Position numbers and translations under genes: made by a program
Shown here: positions 24,571-35,849 of the stretch, piece by piece
Layout of the letters: every line of letters starts with the position of its first letter
Numbering within the stretch: position 1 is the first letter of the stretch
Assembly (NCBI GenBank): GCA_001510575.1
Contig: LNGK01000013.1
Location: 62,001 to 126,000 of the forward strand
Reading direction: 5' to 3'
Source of the DNA: Knoxdaviesia capensis
Taxonomy: Eukaryota > Ascomycota > Sordariomycetes > Microascales > Gondwanamycetaceae
Length of the DNA stretch: 64,000 nt
The notes under the pieces: generated by a model
Database searches by the model: none
Seen by the model: only the letters and a program-made list of their open reading frames with translations
Told to the model about the DNA's origin: nothing

Positions 24571-27500
24571 TCATGATCCCGCACCAGGCCGTTGTTGTCG
24601 CGATCCACGGAAATAATCATACTGAGGGGTATTTTGTGAGTCAAACTCGTCCAGCTGCGGCAACCCGCTGTACCCCCTCGGGCCGGAGCCGAGTCCCCGC
24701 ATTTGGGCCGGCGACGGCGACGGCCCCCGCTCAACGCTGGGCGACCTCATGTCGCGGCCACCAGTGAGCCATGCTGGTGACGGCATCGCATTGGTAGACT
24801 CCGGCACCAGTGCCGTTGACGAGTCGTTTCCTTGCCCGTACATCGGGCTTCGGCTGCGGTAGGAATGCGAGATCGGGAGGTTGGGGAGAGTGGCGTGGGG
24901 CGAGCCACCGGGCACTGAGCCCATGTCGTAGCGGTTATAGCCCGTCATTCCGCCCATGGGCCGGATAGAGGGCGAGCTTGGCCGGCTGGGCGAGTCGAAA
25001 TCTCCCGCAACTGTGCTTGGAGTCCCCGGCCGAATCAGATCTGACGCGTGACCGAAGAGTTCACCGCCGCCGCCGTGTTCAGCAGCGAACTCGTCGCGGT
25101 TCTTGAAGTACTCAAAGTCCAGGTGCGCTTCCGAGACAATCTCGAAGCCTGGAACATTGGACGTGACGGTGTTACCCGGCCGCTTTGAATTCATCGGGTC
25201 GAGTGCAAAGGAGTCGGAGTACCCTGAGACACTCATGAGATCAGACACGCCCGCATCGCGGCCCTCGGAAAGCCGACCCATGTACACCTGGTGGAGCATG
25301 TTCTGAGCTTTCTTGTGGACCATGGGGGTGATGAGCGGCTTGTACAGAGCCGGATGGCCAAAGCGAGAAGCAAGTCTCTCGCTGCGCAGCTTTGGATCGA
25401 CTCCACCAGTCTCCTCCGGGTGTCGGCTGGCCTTTCGCGACCCGGCATAATAGTACATCTGGTCATCGAACACCCTCTTGTAGACAAACTTCAAAATGAT
25501 CATCAGGAAAGGAAGCGGTGCCACGGCAAATGCCTGGAACCTCGATGTGCTCGAGCCGGATCCTCTGACCCAGGTTGTCAAAAAGAACACAAGATCGGCG
25601 AGGATCGTCGCAAAGATAAGCCGGTTCACCAGAACTCGCCAGAACAGGCCGCCAGACTCGTTCTTCGTCACAAAGACGTACAGAAGAAGATACTTCTTCA
25701 GCACGTAGTCGACGGCGAAATAGAGCGCGGCTGCGGGAAGAACAAGAGGCTGGATTCCGGAATAGCAGAGCGCAACTGTGGTATAGAAGAGGAAGTAGTT
25801 GTAGTAGCTTGCATAGTCGAAAACCGGAGGTGCCGTAAGTTCAATAAGTTCTCTTGGAGTCGGGTTCGAAAGCTTGCGCATCAAGAAGCCGTAAATCAGG
25901 GGCCAAAGCTGGGCCAGGTCAATCGCGGCACCAAGCTGGCGCTGAAGCAGCCAGGTTATCCAGAACGTGCTGCTGCTGCAGAGAGACACAAATAGGGCAC
26001 CGGCAGGGTTGGTCTTGAGAATGGCAGTCCATGTATCCAGACCCGTTTTCGTAAGGTCGTTAACAGACGCCACAACCGTCCACACGGTGCTGAACAGTGA
26101 GAATACAACAAGGTTGTTGAACACGAAAAAGAAGTAGAGCTTGGCCAGAACGTGTCGTTCCCGTCCCGTTTTGGTCTGGTCTCCAGCCATGTTGGCGAGA
26201 CGACGGAAGATGATGGGCAGGACCAGATAGATCAATGACGTGAGTGCCGGATTCGCAACACCCTGGAACATACCCCAGAACGTGGAGTTTTCCTGCAGAG
26301 AGACTTGGAACGCTCTCCACACCCGTCCGAGGTTGTTGATATTGACCAGGAAAATCGCAATCATCGCGTTAGGCGCAATCCAGAGGACGGTCAGGAGCGT
26401 GACCCAGAGATTGTTCATGATTCTCTTCCAGCTGCGCGCCGACGGGCTCAACGGCATGTTATCCCAAATGATATCGCTTGGGCGAGGCGCCAGCCGGATA
26501 GTCGTCCCTGATGGCTTCTTGTCTTTGCAGGAGAATGCAATGCGATGAGCTTCAATTATATCGGAATAACTGGCAAACCCATAGGGCATGGAGCTGCGCT
26601 TGTCCACTGATGCACGGACTTCCTTGATGTGGATCTCGAGCGAGCGTATTCTATCGGTCAGGTACTCGATCGCATCAACTTTTTGCTTTTTCGGGTAGGT
26701 GCTATACGTGGGGTCGCCTTTCGAAGGGCGGCAAAGTGGGCGCGACGGAGGAAGTTGGTTTGGGTTTCTCAGGTAGACCGCGAGAACCTTCTCGAGTTTA
26801 CGGACGAGCTCAGAGTGTTCTGCGATCAGCTTGGGCAACTCGCGGACGTTGCGCGCAACGGCAGTTCGGGCGAAAGAGGAGTTCGGCATGACTTCGTCAA
26901 TGATCCGGGCAATTCCTTCATCTGAGCATCGGTCTCGGGGAAGGTCATATATCTATTGGGTGAGAAAGTGTTAATGGTGGTGCATTCAACCCACCGAAGC
27001 ACGCCATTCTTGAGAGTGAATCTTACCATCAAAGTTCTCGCATGAAGACTGCTTTGGTATTCTTCACTGGCAAAATATGTCCTCCGAAGGGCCAATACCT
27101 TGCCGTAGTTCCACCAAAGCAGACCAGCAACAGAGATGTTCATCAAATACGCGACAGCAACCTGCGCCCAATGCGCCTTTCCCCAGACATCTTCCGGGGT
27201 GACTCTCCGGAGCCAGTACACCTTCTCCGGGACCGGCTCGGCCATTGTCATGTGAACGGGGATCAGAATGGCACATCCGAGTACCGTCAGAATCGCAAAA
27301 AGGTTTCGGCACAATGCGTTGAATCGCAGAAAGATGGCCGCGTCCATGCCGACGTGGTTGATAAGATCGGCCTCGGCGAGCTTCCATGTTGGGGGAATCC
27401 AGGCCAGAAGGCTCTTGCTGATCGGAGGAGGAGTGTGTTTTTCGTCGGCATGCTTGAGTTTTGGAGCATAGACTGATTGGTTATAGGGCCGGATAAAGGA

Positions 27501-27755
27501 GAAGCAGATCGAGATAAAACAGGTGAATCCTAATGAGACGCCCAGAGCTGTCCAGATAGATGTTTGTTGAAGCTGAGTGGAAGAAGCACCGGGGAGATGT
27601 GGTTAGACACGCGTACATATTATTCGTATTTCGGGGCAGAGATGATTATCTAAACCTACCGTTCCGCTAAACGGATCTCGCAAGAGGTCCAGAAGCTCCT
27701 TCCCGGCATCGAAGTTGGCCACGGTCTCGTCCCGCGCTCTGAGGAAGGAGGCCAT
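24571..27755 (-). CDS. CSC1/OSCA-type (DUF221) stress-gated cation channel
   Basis: Member of the calcium-permeable, osmotically gated channel family (yeast Csc1, Phm7, Rsn1; plant OSCA). Three exons on the minus strand, 27755-27660, 27572-27027 and 26952-24571, with clean GT-AG joins, give 1007 residues. Order: short N-terminus; one membrane segment (ALGVSLGFTCFISICFSFI) and two more in exon 2, the N-terminal three-helix RSN1 module; a cytosolic domain with SDEGIARIIDEVMPN and the typical RSLEIHIKEVRASVD helix; then the 7-helix pore domain, starting around WKRIMNNLWVTLLTVLWIAP. The last 230 residues are a Ser/Pro-rich cytosolic tail with the conserved FEYFKNRDEF segment, as in filamentous fungal members. 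The length is within the fungal range. The conducted ion and the membrane cannot be decided from sequence. Confidence 0.93.
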
Positions 27756-29168
27756 GATGAGCGCCGAGATCGGTGGTGATTGTTACGTCAGACGGGGAAC
27801 CCTGTTCGCACCACCACCAGGTGTTGGTTGATAGCACGCGACTTTCGTGGTATATATATATATATATATATATGTATAAGATGATGGTGATATGTACGCG
27901 TATATGAAACGGCAAAATGACACTCAGGTCATCATATAAATTGGCGAGGATGGCGAATAAACTACCGATGGAAGTGAAGAGTCATGAACAGGAGGGAAAA
28001 GAGAGGGAGAAGAAGGTCTTGCTTGCAAAGTATTAGGACTATGGATGAACGAGTGAAACAAAGTCTTCCACCACCAAGCGAAGGGGGGAAATTCCCAGTG
28101 AAGGCGAAAATAACGAATGGCAAAGAGCAAACGCCCTAATACTGGAACAAAGAAGCAGAAGCGCAAGTCCTGAGTCTCACGCGGATGGCACGAACGGAAG
28201 GAGAACAAAGGAGTCTGCGGAATGGAGGGAGAGGAAAGGAGAGAGAAGGAAAAAAAAAGTTTAGAAGGAAATACACAGAAACGTCTATATCCTTTATCCG
28301 TGAACGGCACACACACCTCGTAAAAAACGATAAGGTCATGGTGACACTCGGTGGGGACCTCAATGCATCGTGTTCTGGAGTCCCATGGACGGATTTTGCC
28401 TCCACAAAAGATCGTAAATCTCTATACCGACACGACACACTGACCCACGAAGGGGATTTCGCTGGAATGATATTTATAGTTTTGGCTTCCAGGTACCTTG
28501 GAAAATGCGAGTAGACTAACTTTTTAGTCTAAAGTTCGACCTAAACCATAACCCGACTCTTGCAGGCCTCCAGGGAATATCGTATTGTTTGTGTCCTGCA
28601 TAAATCCCGACCTGCACTGTTGCCCCTGTGGTGTTTCGGCGTTACTTTGCTTCGCCTCTTCCTGTTTGCACCGCGGGTGCCGGAATGGATGAAAAACAAA
28701 GGTGGTGTACTCTAGATATGTAAATGCACATACTGTACCTACTGAACATAGTGTACAGTACTGTATCGTCGGAACTGTAGACAGCAACCAGATGCATGTC
28801 CTTCCCTTGATGACGGGACAATTCGCCGAAGCCCCCAATTCAACATCAACAGTCAGCAAGCCATTACAATTTGTACGAGGTCACGGAGTTCGTGGATTGC
28901 TTGGCATGCCGAGTTGTCAACAGGTTTACCTTACCCACGACTTACGTGGCCAGGCTAAATATCGGATGCCAAAACCAGGGGCTCCGGGTAAACCCAGGAG
29001 TAATTCTCCACAGCTTGCAAGCTCCACGTGCAAGGAGTGGTAACCGTGATCGTTTGCACCCAAACCCTTGAGGAGGAGATTGCTTCAGGCCAACCCATCC
29101 CTCTTCGACTGTCCTCGCCATATTCGCTCGACGCACCCGAATCTCTCCCTCTCCGCACACCGCCCATC
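27756..29168. other. Divergent promoter region, CSC1-like gene / DPM1
   Basis: No gene supported. It holds a (TA)n microsatellite at about 27,850-27,873, a purine-rich stretch at about 28,190-28,270 and a GTACTGTA-type palindrome near 28,755. Both flanking genes start here and read away from each other, so their control elements must be inside. Confidence 0.6.
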
Positions 29169-29988
29169 ATGTCGAAGGCCAACAAGTACACGGTCATTCT
29201 CCCCACGTACAATGAGCGTCGCAATCTCCCAATTGTCGCGTGGCTGTTGAATCGAACCTTCTCCGAGCAGTAAGTCCAAGCTTGCCAGGGTCGAAGTTGC
29301 CCTGCTGTTCTTTTCCAGGTCCCTTTGCACTATTATTAACACACCCGCCCGTTCTTTTCTTTCGTGCAGCAACCTCGACTGGGAACTCATTATCGTGGAC
29401 GACGCGTCGCCGGACGGAACGCAAGAAGTGGCGAAGCAGCTCGTGAAGGCGTACGCCCCGCATGTGCTCCTGAAGCCGCGGGCCGGCAAGCTGGGTCTCG
29501 GCACGGCATACGTGTACGGCCTGCAGTTTGCGACGGGCAACTTTGTCGTGATCATGGACGCCGACTTTAGCCACCACCCGAAGTTCATCCCGGAGATGGT
29601 CGCGCTGCAAAAAACCGAGGACTACGACATCGTCACCGGCACCAGATACGCGGGCAACGGTGGTGTGTACGGCTGGGACTTGAAGCGCAAGCTCGTGAGC
29701 CGCGGCGCGAATCTGTTCGCCGATACCCTCCTCCAGCCCGGCGTCAGCGACTTGACCGGCAGCTTCCGTCTGTACAAGAAGAAGGTGCTGGAACAGGTCA
29801 TCTCGATGACCGAGAGCAAGGGCTACACCTTCCAGATGGAGATGATGGTTCGGGCCAAGGCCATGGGATTCACTGTGGCGGAAGTCCCGATCAGCTTTGT
29901 GGACCGTGTTTACGGCGAAAGCAAGCTGGGCGGTGATGAGATTGTGGAATACGCAAAGGGCGTTTTCAACCTGTTTGTCAAGGTGTAG
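29169..29988 (+). CDS. DPM1: Dolichol-phosphate mannosyltransferase, catalytic subunit
   Basis: Transfers mannose from GDP-mannose to dolichol phosphate on the cytosolic face of the ER, supplying N-glycan, O-mannose and GPI-anchor synthesis. Two exons, 29169-29269 and 29370-29988, join in frame at the ...FSEH-NLDWELI position and give 239 residues. It is a GT-A fold family 2 transferase: VILPTYNERRNLP at the start, IIVDDASPDGT (first Asp pair), DADFSHHPKFIPEM (DxD metal site), and LTGSFRLYKKKVLE with VPISFVDRVYGESKLG near the end. There is no C-terminal membrane anchor. The protein is the short, metazoan/filamentous-fungal type, which relies on Dpm2/Dpm3 partners for membrane attachment, unlike the anchored S. 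cerevisiae enzyme. Confidence 0.97.
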
Positions 29989-30514
29989 ATAGAGGTTCTG
30001 TATTAGTAGCATTGAACAAATTATTGGGGGAGCCAGGGCCCAAGTATCTGCGTCTCGTCATAGTCTCCTTTGAAGGAGCAACGAAATTTTCATGATCTCA
30101 CAGCTCTTCTTCTCCCCCATCTCACATCCTTACGCGAACAAACGACACGTAGATGCTCACCGTACTGTGCAGGGCTAGCGCCTGCCAGCTGTGGATTACA
30201 TAATCCCAACCTTGATTTAAGCTCGATGTAACTGCAGGGACCAGGACCCAGAAGGAGCCCCAAATGGAATCTGAAGGTTCGTTGTTTGTTTGCCGTGGAT
30301 TTAGTACGTGATATGCATGCATCCTATCAACTTACAACTACCTACACATTCGGCTCTATTCAGCTAGGTTCCTGGACAGCGAAAACCACTGCGTAAATTA
30401 ATCCACCAACTTCAACCCTCGCCTGTCCGCGTTCCATTCCAGCCCACCTTCGCGTTTCCTCTCATATTGCGATATCTTGTCGGCTTCCGGTGGAATCGGT
30501 TCCCAGCTTCAAGC
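29989..30514. other. Intergenic region DPM1 to SAC3-like gene
   Basis: About 0.5 kb with no open frame of interest. It should contain the DPM1 3' end and the promoter of the next gene. A pyrimidine-rich stretch lies at about 30,410-30,470 just ahead of the start codon. Confidence 0.6.
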
Positions 30515-31541
30515 ATGCCGCCACCACATCGTGGCTATCGAGCCCCCCGCGGAGACAGTCATGGCACTCCGCGCGGACCACGGAGTTCTCCGGGGAATGC
30601 ATGGGGAAGACTCAAGCCAATTGAACTAGACCCTCTCGATTCGGTTGGCCTGCCTTCGAAAGGCGAGACAAAGTTCGGCTTCCCCCAAACCCAGCCCCGG
30701 TGGTCGCTGGTTTCCAACTTTATGCTGACCTTTCGACAGGCTTTTGGACGAGAAGACACAAGAGTGGTACTACACCAAAATCGTCGAAAGATACATGTCA
30801 TTCTGCTCCCAGGCCGGACAGCGAGACGAGCTTCTCCGGCGGTTCTCGTCGCTGGATCTGAGCTCCCCGCTAGACAGCCACCCGCCACCCAGCGCATCAA
30901 ACGACCCGGCAAACTATGCGTCAAGCGAAGCTGTGGTTTCCCGCATGGCCGCCCCGTCTGGGGATCTTTCCGTCATTCTCGCGTCGCTGAGAAAGCTGCG
31001 CGAGGGCATTCTTGCTGCCAAACGCGTGGACAGCTTTGCGACGCAGGCATACCTCTTCTGTATCCGGCTGTGTGTGTTGGTCAAACACCCGGAAGGCTAC
31101 CAGCCCGCAATTCTGCATCTATTACGAGTCATCCACCCGCTACGAAGCCTGACGAGCCTCGAGCTGCAGGAAGTGGCCGGCTACCTCATTCTTGATACAG
31201 CGTGCCGAGTCGGCAACCTCGCGGAGGCATACCGACTGCGCCATGTCTACAAACTGCGGGACGCGAAAGTGGTCGCCATTCTGAACGCACTCTCCCACGA
31301 CAACTTTGTGGCATTCCAGCGTCTGAAAGGTTCGGTTGATGGCCACAAGGCCCGACTCATGGAGTTTGCGGAGGATGGGCTGCGAACACACACGCTGAAA
31401 TGCTTCGCGCGATCGTACTTTACCGTGAACGTCGCGTTTCTGGAGAAGTGTACGGGGTCTACGTGGAATGATTTGGTGAACCGGGACGGTGTAGGATGGC
31501 ATCGGGATGGGGGCATGGTGTCGATCAGAAAACCGAAGTAG
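30515..31541 (+). CDS. SAC3/GANP-family protein (THP3/LENG8-like)
   Basis: Members of this family are helical scaffold proteins with a PCI-like C-terminus that work in mRNA export, transcription-coupled mRNP assembly or the 19S lid/COP9-like complexes. The start ATG at 30515 opens a Gly/Arg/Pro-rich stretch (PPPHRGYRAPRGDS). A likely intron at 30673-30739 (donor GTTCGG, acceptor CGACAG) joins to LLDEKTQEWYYTKIVERYMSFC. A 40-nt intron with donor at 30700 would also keep the frame but is implausibly short. The product is about 319 residues. The second half shows the family pattern: ALA-type helix pairs (VGNLAEAYRLRHVY), a short insert, then LMEFAEDGLRTHTLKCFARSYFTVNVAFLEK resembling the winged-helix lead-in of SAC3 domains. 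The match is from pattern memory and the exact orthologue is uncertain. Confidence 0.7.
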
Positions 31542-31577
31542 CCTTGGCCGATCATGGAAGAAATACAATGCCAATGG

Positions 31578-31613
31578 TTAAACCCTAAACCCTGATACCC
31601 CCAATTAGGGTTG
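31578..31613. promoter_or_regulatory. Paired telobox in the TMA7 promoter
   Basis: TTAAACCCTAAACCCTGAT (31578-31596) is followed by AATTAGGGTTG (31604-31613) in the opposite orientation. The site is about 200-230 bp before the TMA7 start codon. AAACCCTAA/TTAGGGTT boxes bind Tbf1-type Myb factors in other fungi, where they control ribosomal and translation genes. The role here is inferred from sequence and position only. Confidence 0.55.
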
Positions 31614-31808
31614 CTCGGTAGCACCGCCACATGGCACTAATCCAACCTTGTGGCGTGGCAATGGCATTTTCTGCGTGTTTGGCCATGGTGGAGTAAACTT
31701 CAACCTTTTCAACCCACCTTGTTCGTTATCGCAAACGCAGAGTTCTCCACGAACATTCATTTCGAACAGCCACCCAAAACACCCACACATATTACCCGGC
31801 AGCAAAAA

Positions 31809-32196
31809 ATGGGCGGTCAGGATCGTCAAGGTAAGGTTCCAGACCGCCGGCCTTTATTCCCAAGACATACTGACTTCGTGAACAGGCGGAAAGGTCAAGC
31901 CTCTGAAGGCGCCCAAGAAGGACAAGAAGGACATGGACGACGACGATAAGGCGTTCTTGGAAAAGAAGCGCGCAGGTTAGTGAGGATGCACACCAAACAT
32001 ACTCCACTCGGGCTCTCTGCCGGAGAAACACTCTCGTGATGGTGTCTTTTTTTTCCTTCTTTTTTTCTTTTTGCTAACACCACGCTGCACACCAAATATA
32101 GAGGAGAAGGCCCGCAAGGACCTCGCGTCCAAGGCTGGTGGAAAGGGCCCGTTGAACACCGGTGCCCAGGGCATCAAGAAGAGTGGCAAGAAGTAA
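31809..32196 (+). CDS. TMA7: Translation machinery-associated protein 7
   Basis: Small basic protein that co-purifies with ribosomes in yeast (human CCDC72). Three exons, 31809-31830, 31886-31975 and 32102-32196, join in frame and give 68 residues: MGGQDRQG-GKVKPLKAPKKDKKDMDDDDKAF, then LEKKRA-EEKARKDLASKA and the invariant end GGKGPLNTGAQGIKKSGKK. The first exon holds only seven and a third codons, which is why it is easy to miss. All family landmarks are present: the GGK(x)KPLK start, acidic MDxxDKAF centre and KGPL..GGIKKSGKK tail, here with a two-residue insert (AQ) in the tail. A telobox pair lies in the promoter, which suits a translation gene. Confidence 0.95.
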
Positions 32197-33876
32197 ACGG
32201 AGTCTTGTCTTTGCCGTGGGAATATGGTTCATGTTTCCTTGCGCTAGCGATCTATTTCGGTAGATGTCCATGAACAACGAAGTCTCTTGATATTGCATCC
32301 TCCTCCAGTCATGTGTGCTCGCCACTCACTCTCACCGTATCTGGTGCGTATACCGGAAGTCCATCACGTCACTGAGTTATCTTTAGAAAAATCAACGCAC
32401 GTCTTCTCCGGCCTCCGACGAGACCAGGTTTGGAACTTCGGCGAAGGATCCAAGATGGCGCAAAAGGGGATTCTGGGTCCCCTCCCCTCCCCTCTCTTTT
32501 CCCCGAACCACCACAGGACATCGTGTGCTATTGTTGGCCGCAGCTGCTCGGAACAGGGCTTCCACCGAAGCGTTCCACGGGGATATTAAGAGGCTGGCTT
32601 GGCAGTGAGGGTTCCGGTCATCTGATTAGCCACACGGTAAAAGTTGGCTGGGGGGGGGGAGTTATTGCTTTCGCTGCCTATAAAAAGGACGGGTAAATGA
32701 GTACTATATGTCGACATATCACGAGACGAGGGCCTTGTTCTGGAGGTGGTGAGTAAATATATTGGGCGTGGTTTTTTTCCTTTTCTTTCTTCGCTCAGGC
32801 CGAACACTGGCTGGACCCCGGGCGGAAGAAGTCTCCTGTGGTTGGAGAAGTGGCCGGGCCACTTGACCAGTTGTCCCAAGGTCTGGAGAGGGCATCAATA
32901 TAAGAGTGTCGTGATCTTCGCCCAAACGGTGACTCCAACTTGCATATTGGGAGAGTCTGACGATCACGGCCCAGCGACTCTCTGGCCTGGGGACACAGTT
33001 CTCATCGCGATATTCGTTTTCGAGAAGCTTGTTGCTCTTTTCATTTTCAGCCGTATACCCCAGACGTCACGGCTACACACGACAACGCCGGACGACGCAA
33101 CAATATACACCGGGGAGGTACTTAGACCCGGGCCTTGGTCTTGGTCTTGGTCCAAGGAAGCAAACTAAATATAGGTCTCGGTACTCTGGTGATGAATGAA
33201 TCCGGACATATATACAGACCTGCAGTGATGAATCTGTGTATATACCGCCGGGGTAGAAGCGACAGTGGCCAACCTTATTTTCCCACCCTCCAGTGTGTGA
33301 GCGCACTTCTCTGGATTGATTGGATTTAATCTACGGGGTTGTTCTATATTTCGCAATCTTGGACGCACACACACACACACGCACACGGTTGGCGGTATCC
33401 AGGCGGATAAATGAAGCGGCCAAAAAGCTCATATATGGCTTTGAAGAACAGCTGCCCCAGGTGAGAATATAGTGGAAGACTCACCAGACTTTATTTATTT
33501 TCTCTGTGTACAGATACGGAATAACACGCTCGATAAAGAGAGTTCTTCTTTTTTTTAAGAAAAGAAATCTTTTTCGGGGGAGGTGATGCGCATGGATTCT
33601 GCGGTTTCTATAAATAAAGATAGAGCCGAATGTTTAATATGTACAGCCATTTGTGTAGATGCGATTTGCTTAATTGTTCAATGCAGGTAGGTTTTCGTAT
33701 ATAAGGGCGTGTCTTCTCCCTGCGATCCGTGGGTATCTGTGGTTGTATACTGGATATATATCCCTCTTCTCTATCACCATCTGCAAGGAGAGTCTCCTTT
33801 CCATATCCTCTGTTGAGACAAACAATTTTTTTTTCCTCCTCACCGGTTCCATTTTCCTGCATCGTCTCCCGTTGCC
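32197..33876. other. Intergenic region TMA7 to secreted repeat protein
   Basis: About 1.7 kb without a supported gene. It has a poly-G run near 32,650, a CA microsatellite near 33,366-33,382 and pyrimidine-rich DNA just upstream of 33,877 that looks like the leader of the next gene. Confidence 0.6.
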
Positions 33877-35325
33877 ATGATGAGAGCTTACAAGTTAGCG
33901 CTGCTGGCCCTGTGGGCGGCGTCGGCCCATGCGATCCCGATGGGCGAGGTGAAGCGACAATCGCTGGGCGGGCCGGGCGGCGGCAGTGTGTGTATCGGGA
34001 ACAACTGCCCGGGGTCCGGTAATGCCAACTCGCCGGTGCCGAATCCCGGCAGCCCGGTCATTATCTTCCCGCCCGGCGCCCCGCCGGGCCCGACATACCC
34101 GCTTCCGGGGAGACCGCCGCGCAAGCGCAGCCCGCAGGGGTGGGGCGGCGGTAATCGGGGCGGCGGCGGCGGCGGCCGAGGACGCGGCGGCGGCAACGGC
34201 GGTGGAGGTGGTGGGGGCGGCGGCGGCGGCGGCGGCGGCAACAACCAGCAGCCCGTGAAGCCGCCGGTGTCCCCGCCCAACCACCCCATCAGCCCGCCCA
34301 AGCCCTCCCCGTCGCCGAACCCGCACCCAACGCCCATGCCCCCGCCCGCCACAAGCCCGGCCCCGCCGCCGGCCAAACCCGACGACCCGATCGTCGACGT
34401 CCCGAGCGTGACGGGCGACGACGTCGACAGGGCCAAGCAGGAGCTGGTGATCATGGAGGCGCTGCTGCAGCAGACGCACGACCCCGCGCAGAAGGACGCC
34501 CTGGAGCGCGGCATCCAGCAGCTGAAGAGCTTCATCCAGAAGTACGCCAGCCTCAGCCCCGGCGGCGGCGGCACGATTGTGTTCCCCGGCCGCCGTGGCG
34601 TGAGGGCGCGCTCGAGCGCGACGAAGCACGACATCCAGCTGATGTTCGAGGCCTACACGCAGGTGATCTCCATCGACACCTACCGCTCAGGCAAAGTCGT
34701 CCCGCCGCAGGCCGTGTACCACCACCTGGCCAGCCTGGCCGACCTGCTTCTCGCGAACCACGTGCGCATCGACACCACGCTGCTGGAGGCCTGGTCCAAG
34801 TTCTACGCCGGCAAGGCCAAGCGCCAGGACGGCATCTTCCGGCTGCCGGGCACGTGCGGCGTCGAGGAGATCGTCGGCCTGCAGACGGCGCTGTCGACCA
34901 TCCAGATCGTCTACGGCCGCAACCCGCCCGCCGAGATCCTGAACCTGCGGAATGCCATCGCCGCCGCCCTGCAGTTCTGCAAGGTCGCCACCCCGGGCAT
35001 TGGCCCCATTGTGCCCGAGCCGACCGTGCCCGGGGCCCCCGTTGAGCCCGAGGTGCCTGTCGAGGGCGCCCCGCTGGTGCCTGAGACCCCGGTTGAGGGC
35101 GCGCCCCTGGTCCCGGAAACTCCGGTGCCGGGTGCCCCACTCGTCCCCGAGAAGCCGGCCCCGGGTGCGCCGCTGAAGCCCGAGGATCCCGTCCCTGGCG
35201 CCCCGCTCAAGCCCGAGGAGCCCCTCCCCGGCGCGCCAATGGAGCCTGAGGTTCCCGACAAGGGCACCCCCATGAAGCCGGAAAAGCCGGTTGACCCGCC
35301 CAAGAAGCCGAAGAAGGACGAGTAG
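33877..35325 (+). CDS. Secreted Pro/Gly-rich repeat protein of unknown function
   Basis: Single exon, 482 residues. A clear signal peptide (MMRAYKLALLALWAASAHA) is followed by GEVKR, a Kex2-type site, and a further dibasic site (PRKR) near residue 88. Residues about 90-125 are a Gly-rich block with poly-Gly, then a Pro-rich linker to about residue 168. Next is a helical domain (about 170-370) with two cysteines (TCGV and QFCK) and another KR site before QDGIF. The C-terminal part is eight 11-residue repeats of PGAPLxPExPV type, ending in a Lys-rich tail. There is no GPI signal or second membrane segment. It is likely a secreted or cell-wall matrix protein. No family is recognised. The long frames on the opposite strand are shadows of GC-rich composition. 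Confidence 0.8.
   Translation: MMRAYKLALLALWAASAHAIPMGEVKRQSLGGPGGGSVCIGNNCPGSGNANSPVPNPGSPVIIFPPGAPPGPTYPLPGRPPRKRSPQGWGGGNRGGGGGGRGRGGGNGGGGGGGGGGGGGGNNQQPVKPPVSPPNHPISPPKPSPSPNPHPTPMPPPATSPAPPPAKPDDPIVDVPSVTGDDVDRAKQELVIMEALLQQTHDPAQKDALERGIQQLKSFIQKYASLSPGGGGTIVFPGRRGVRARSSATKHDIQLMFEAYTQVISIDTYRSGKVVPPQAVYHHLASLADLLLANHVRIDTTLLEAWSKFYAGKAKRQDGIFRLPGTCGVEEIVGLQTALSTIQIVYGRNPPAEILNLRNAIAAALQFCKVATPGIGPIVPEPTVPGAPVEPEVPVEGAPLVPETPVEGAPLVPETPVPGAPLVPEKPAPGAPLKPEDPVPGAPLKPEEPLPGAPMEPEVPDKGTPMKPEKPVDPPKKPKKDE
35026..35289 (+). repeat. Eight 33-bp coding repeats (11-residue VPGAPLxPExP units)
   Basis: Residues 384-471 of the secreted protein consist of eight consecutive 11-residue units in register, such as VEGAPLVPETP (twice in a row), VPGAPLVPEKP and VPGAPLKPEDP, with the last unit (DKGTPMKPEKP) most diverged. 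Codons differ between units, so the array is not newly expanded. Confidence 0.9.
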
Positions 35326-35849
35326 GAGTGGAGATGCAAATGTTGACGGTTTTGGTTTGATTTTTTTTTCATTTCAAAGTATCATTAGTGGTTACCATTC
35401 TCGGTTCATGTGTACTATATTTCACTTCATGGAACTTTTCACACTTTTTTCTTCTTTCCTTCCTGTAAATAGCTCGAACACACACCATTATTCCAAATAC
35501 AAAAAAGATGACCGGATGATAAATCCTATACCAGTACATATTTAAAAACCTAACTAATGCTTGGTAGGGGGGGAAGTAAAACAGTACATAAAAGTGTACA
35601 TATACATGTTATGTTATAGATGAAATATCCAGAAGAGACACATAACTTCTAGCTTTCTGAGCAACTCATTCAGATATTGGACCGCATGTCCAAGAGACAT
35701 AATATCAAGATCATTGAAACATAATAAAAACTCCAGCTCTTCCCAGATAGAAATAAGAGCATATATCGTTGCCTGCCAGTACCCAAAAGATAAAAAGAAA
35801 AGGAAAAGAAAAAAAGAAGGGGAAAGAAGATAACGCAATAGCAACGTGT
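35326..35849. other. Convergent 3' intergenic region
   Basis: AT-rich 0.5 kb between two genes that end towards each other. It carries only 3' untranslated sequence and poly-T/poly-A tracts. No gene seen. Confidence 0.65.

Noticed and set aside
33888..34634. Long antisense frames over the Gly/Pro-rich secreted protein
   Set aside because: They are poly-Pro and poly-Ala products of a GC-rich repeat; the plus-strand frame has a signal peptide and an ordered domain.
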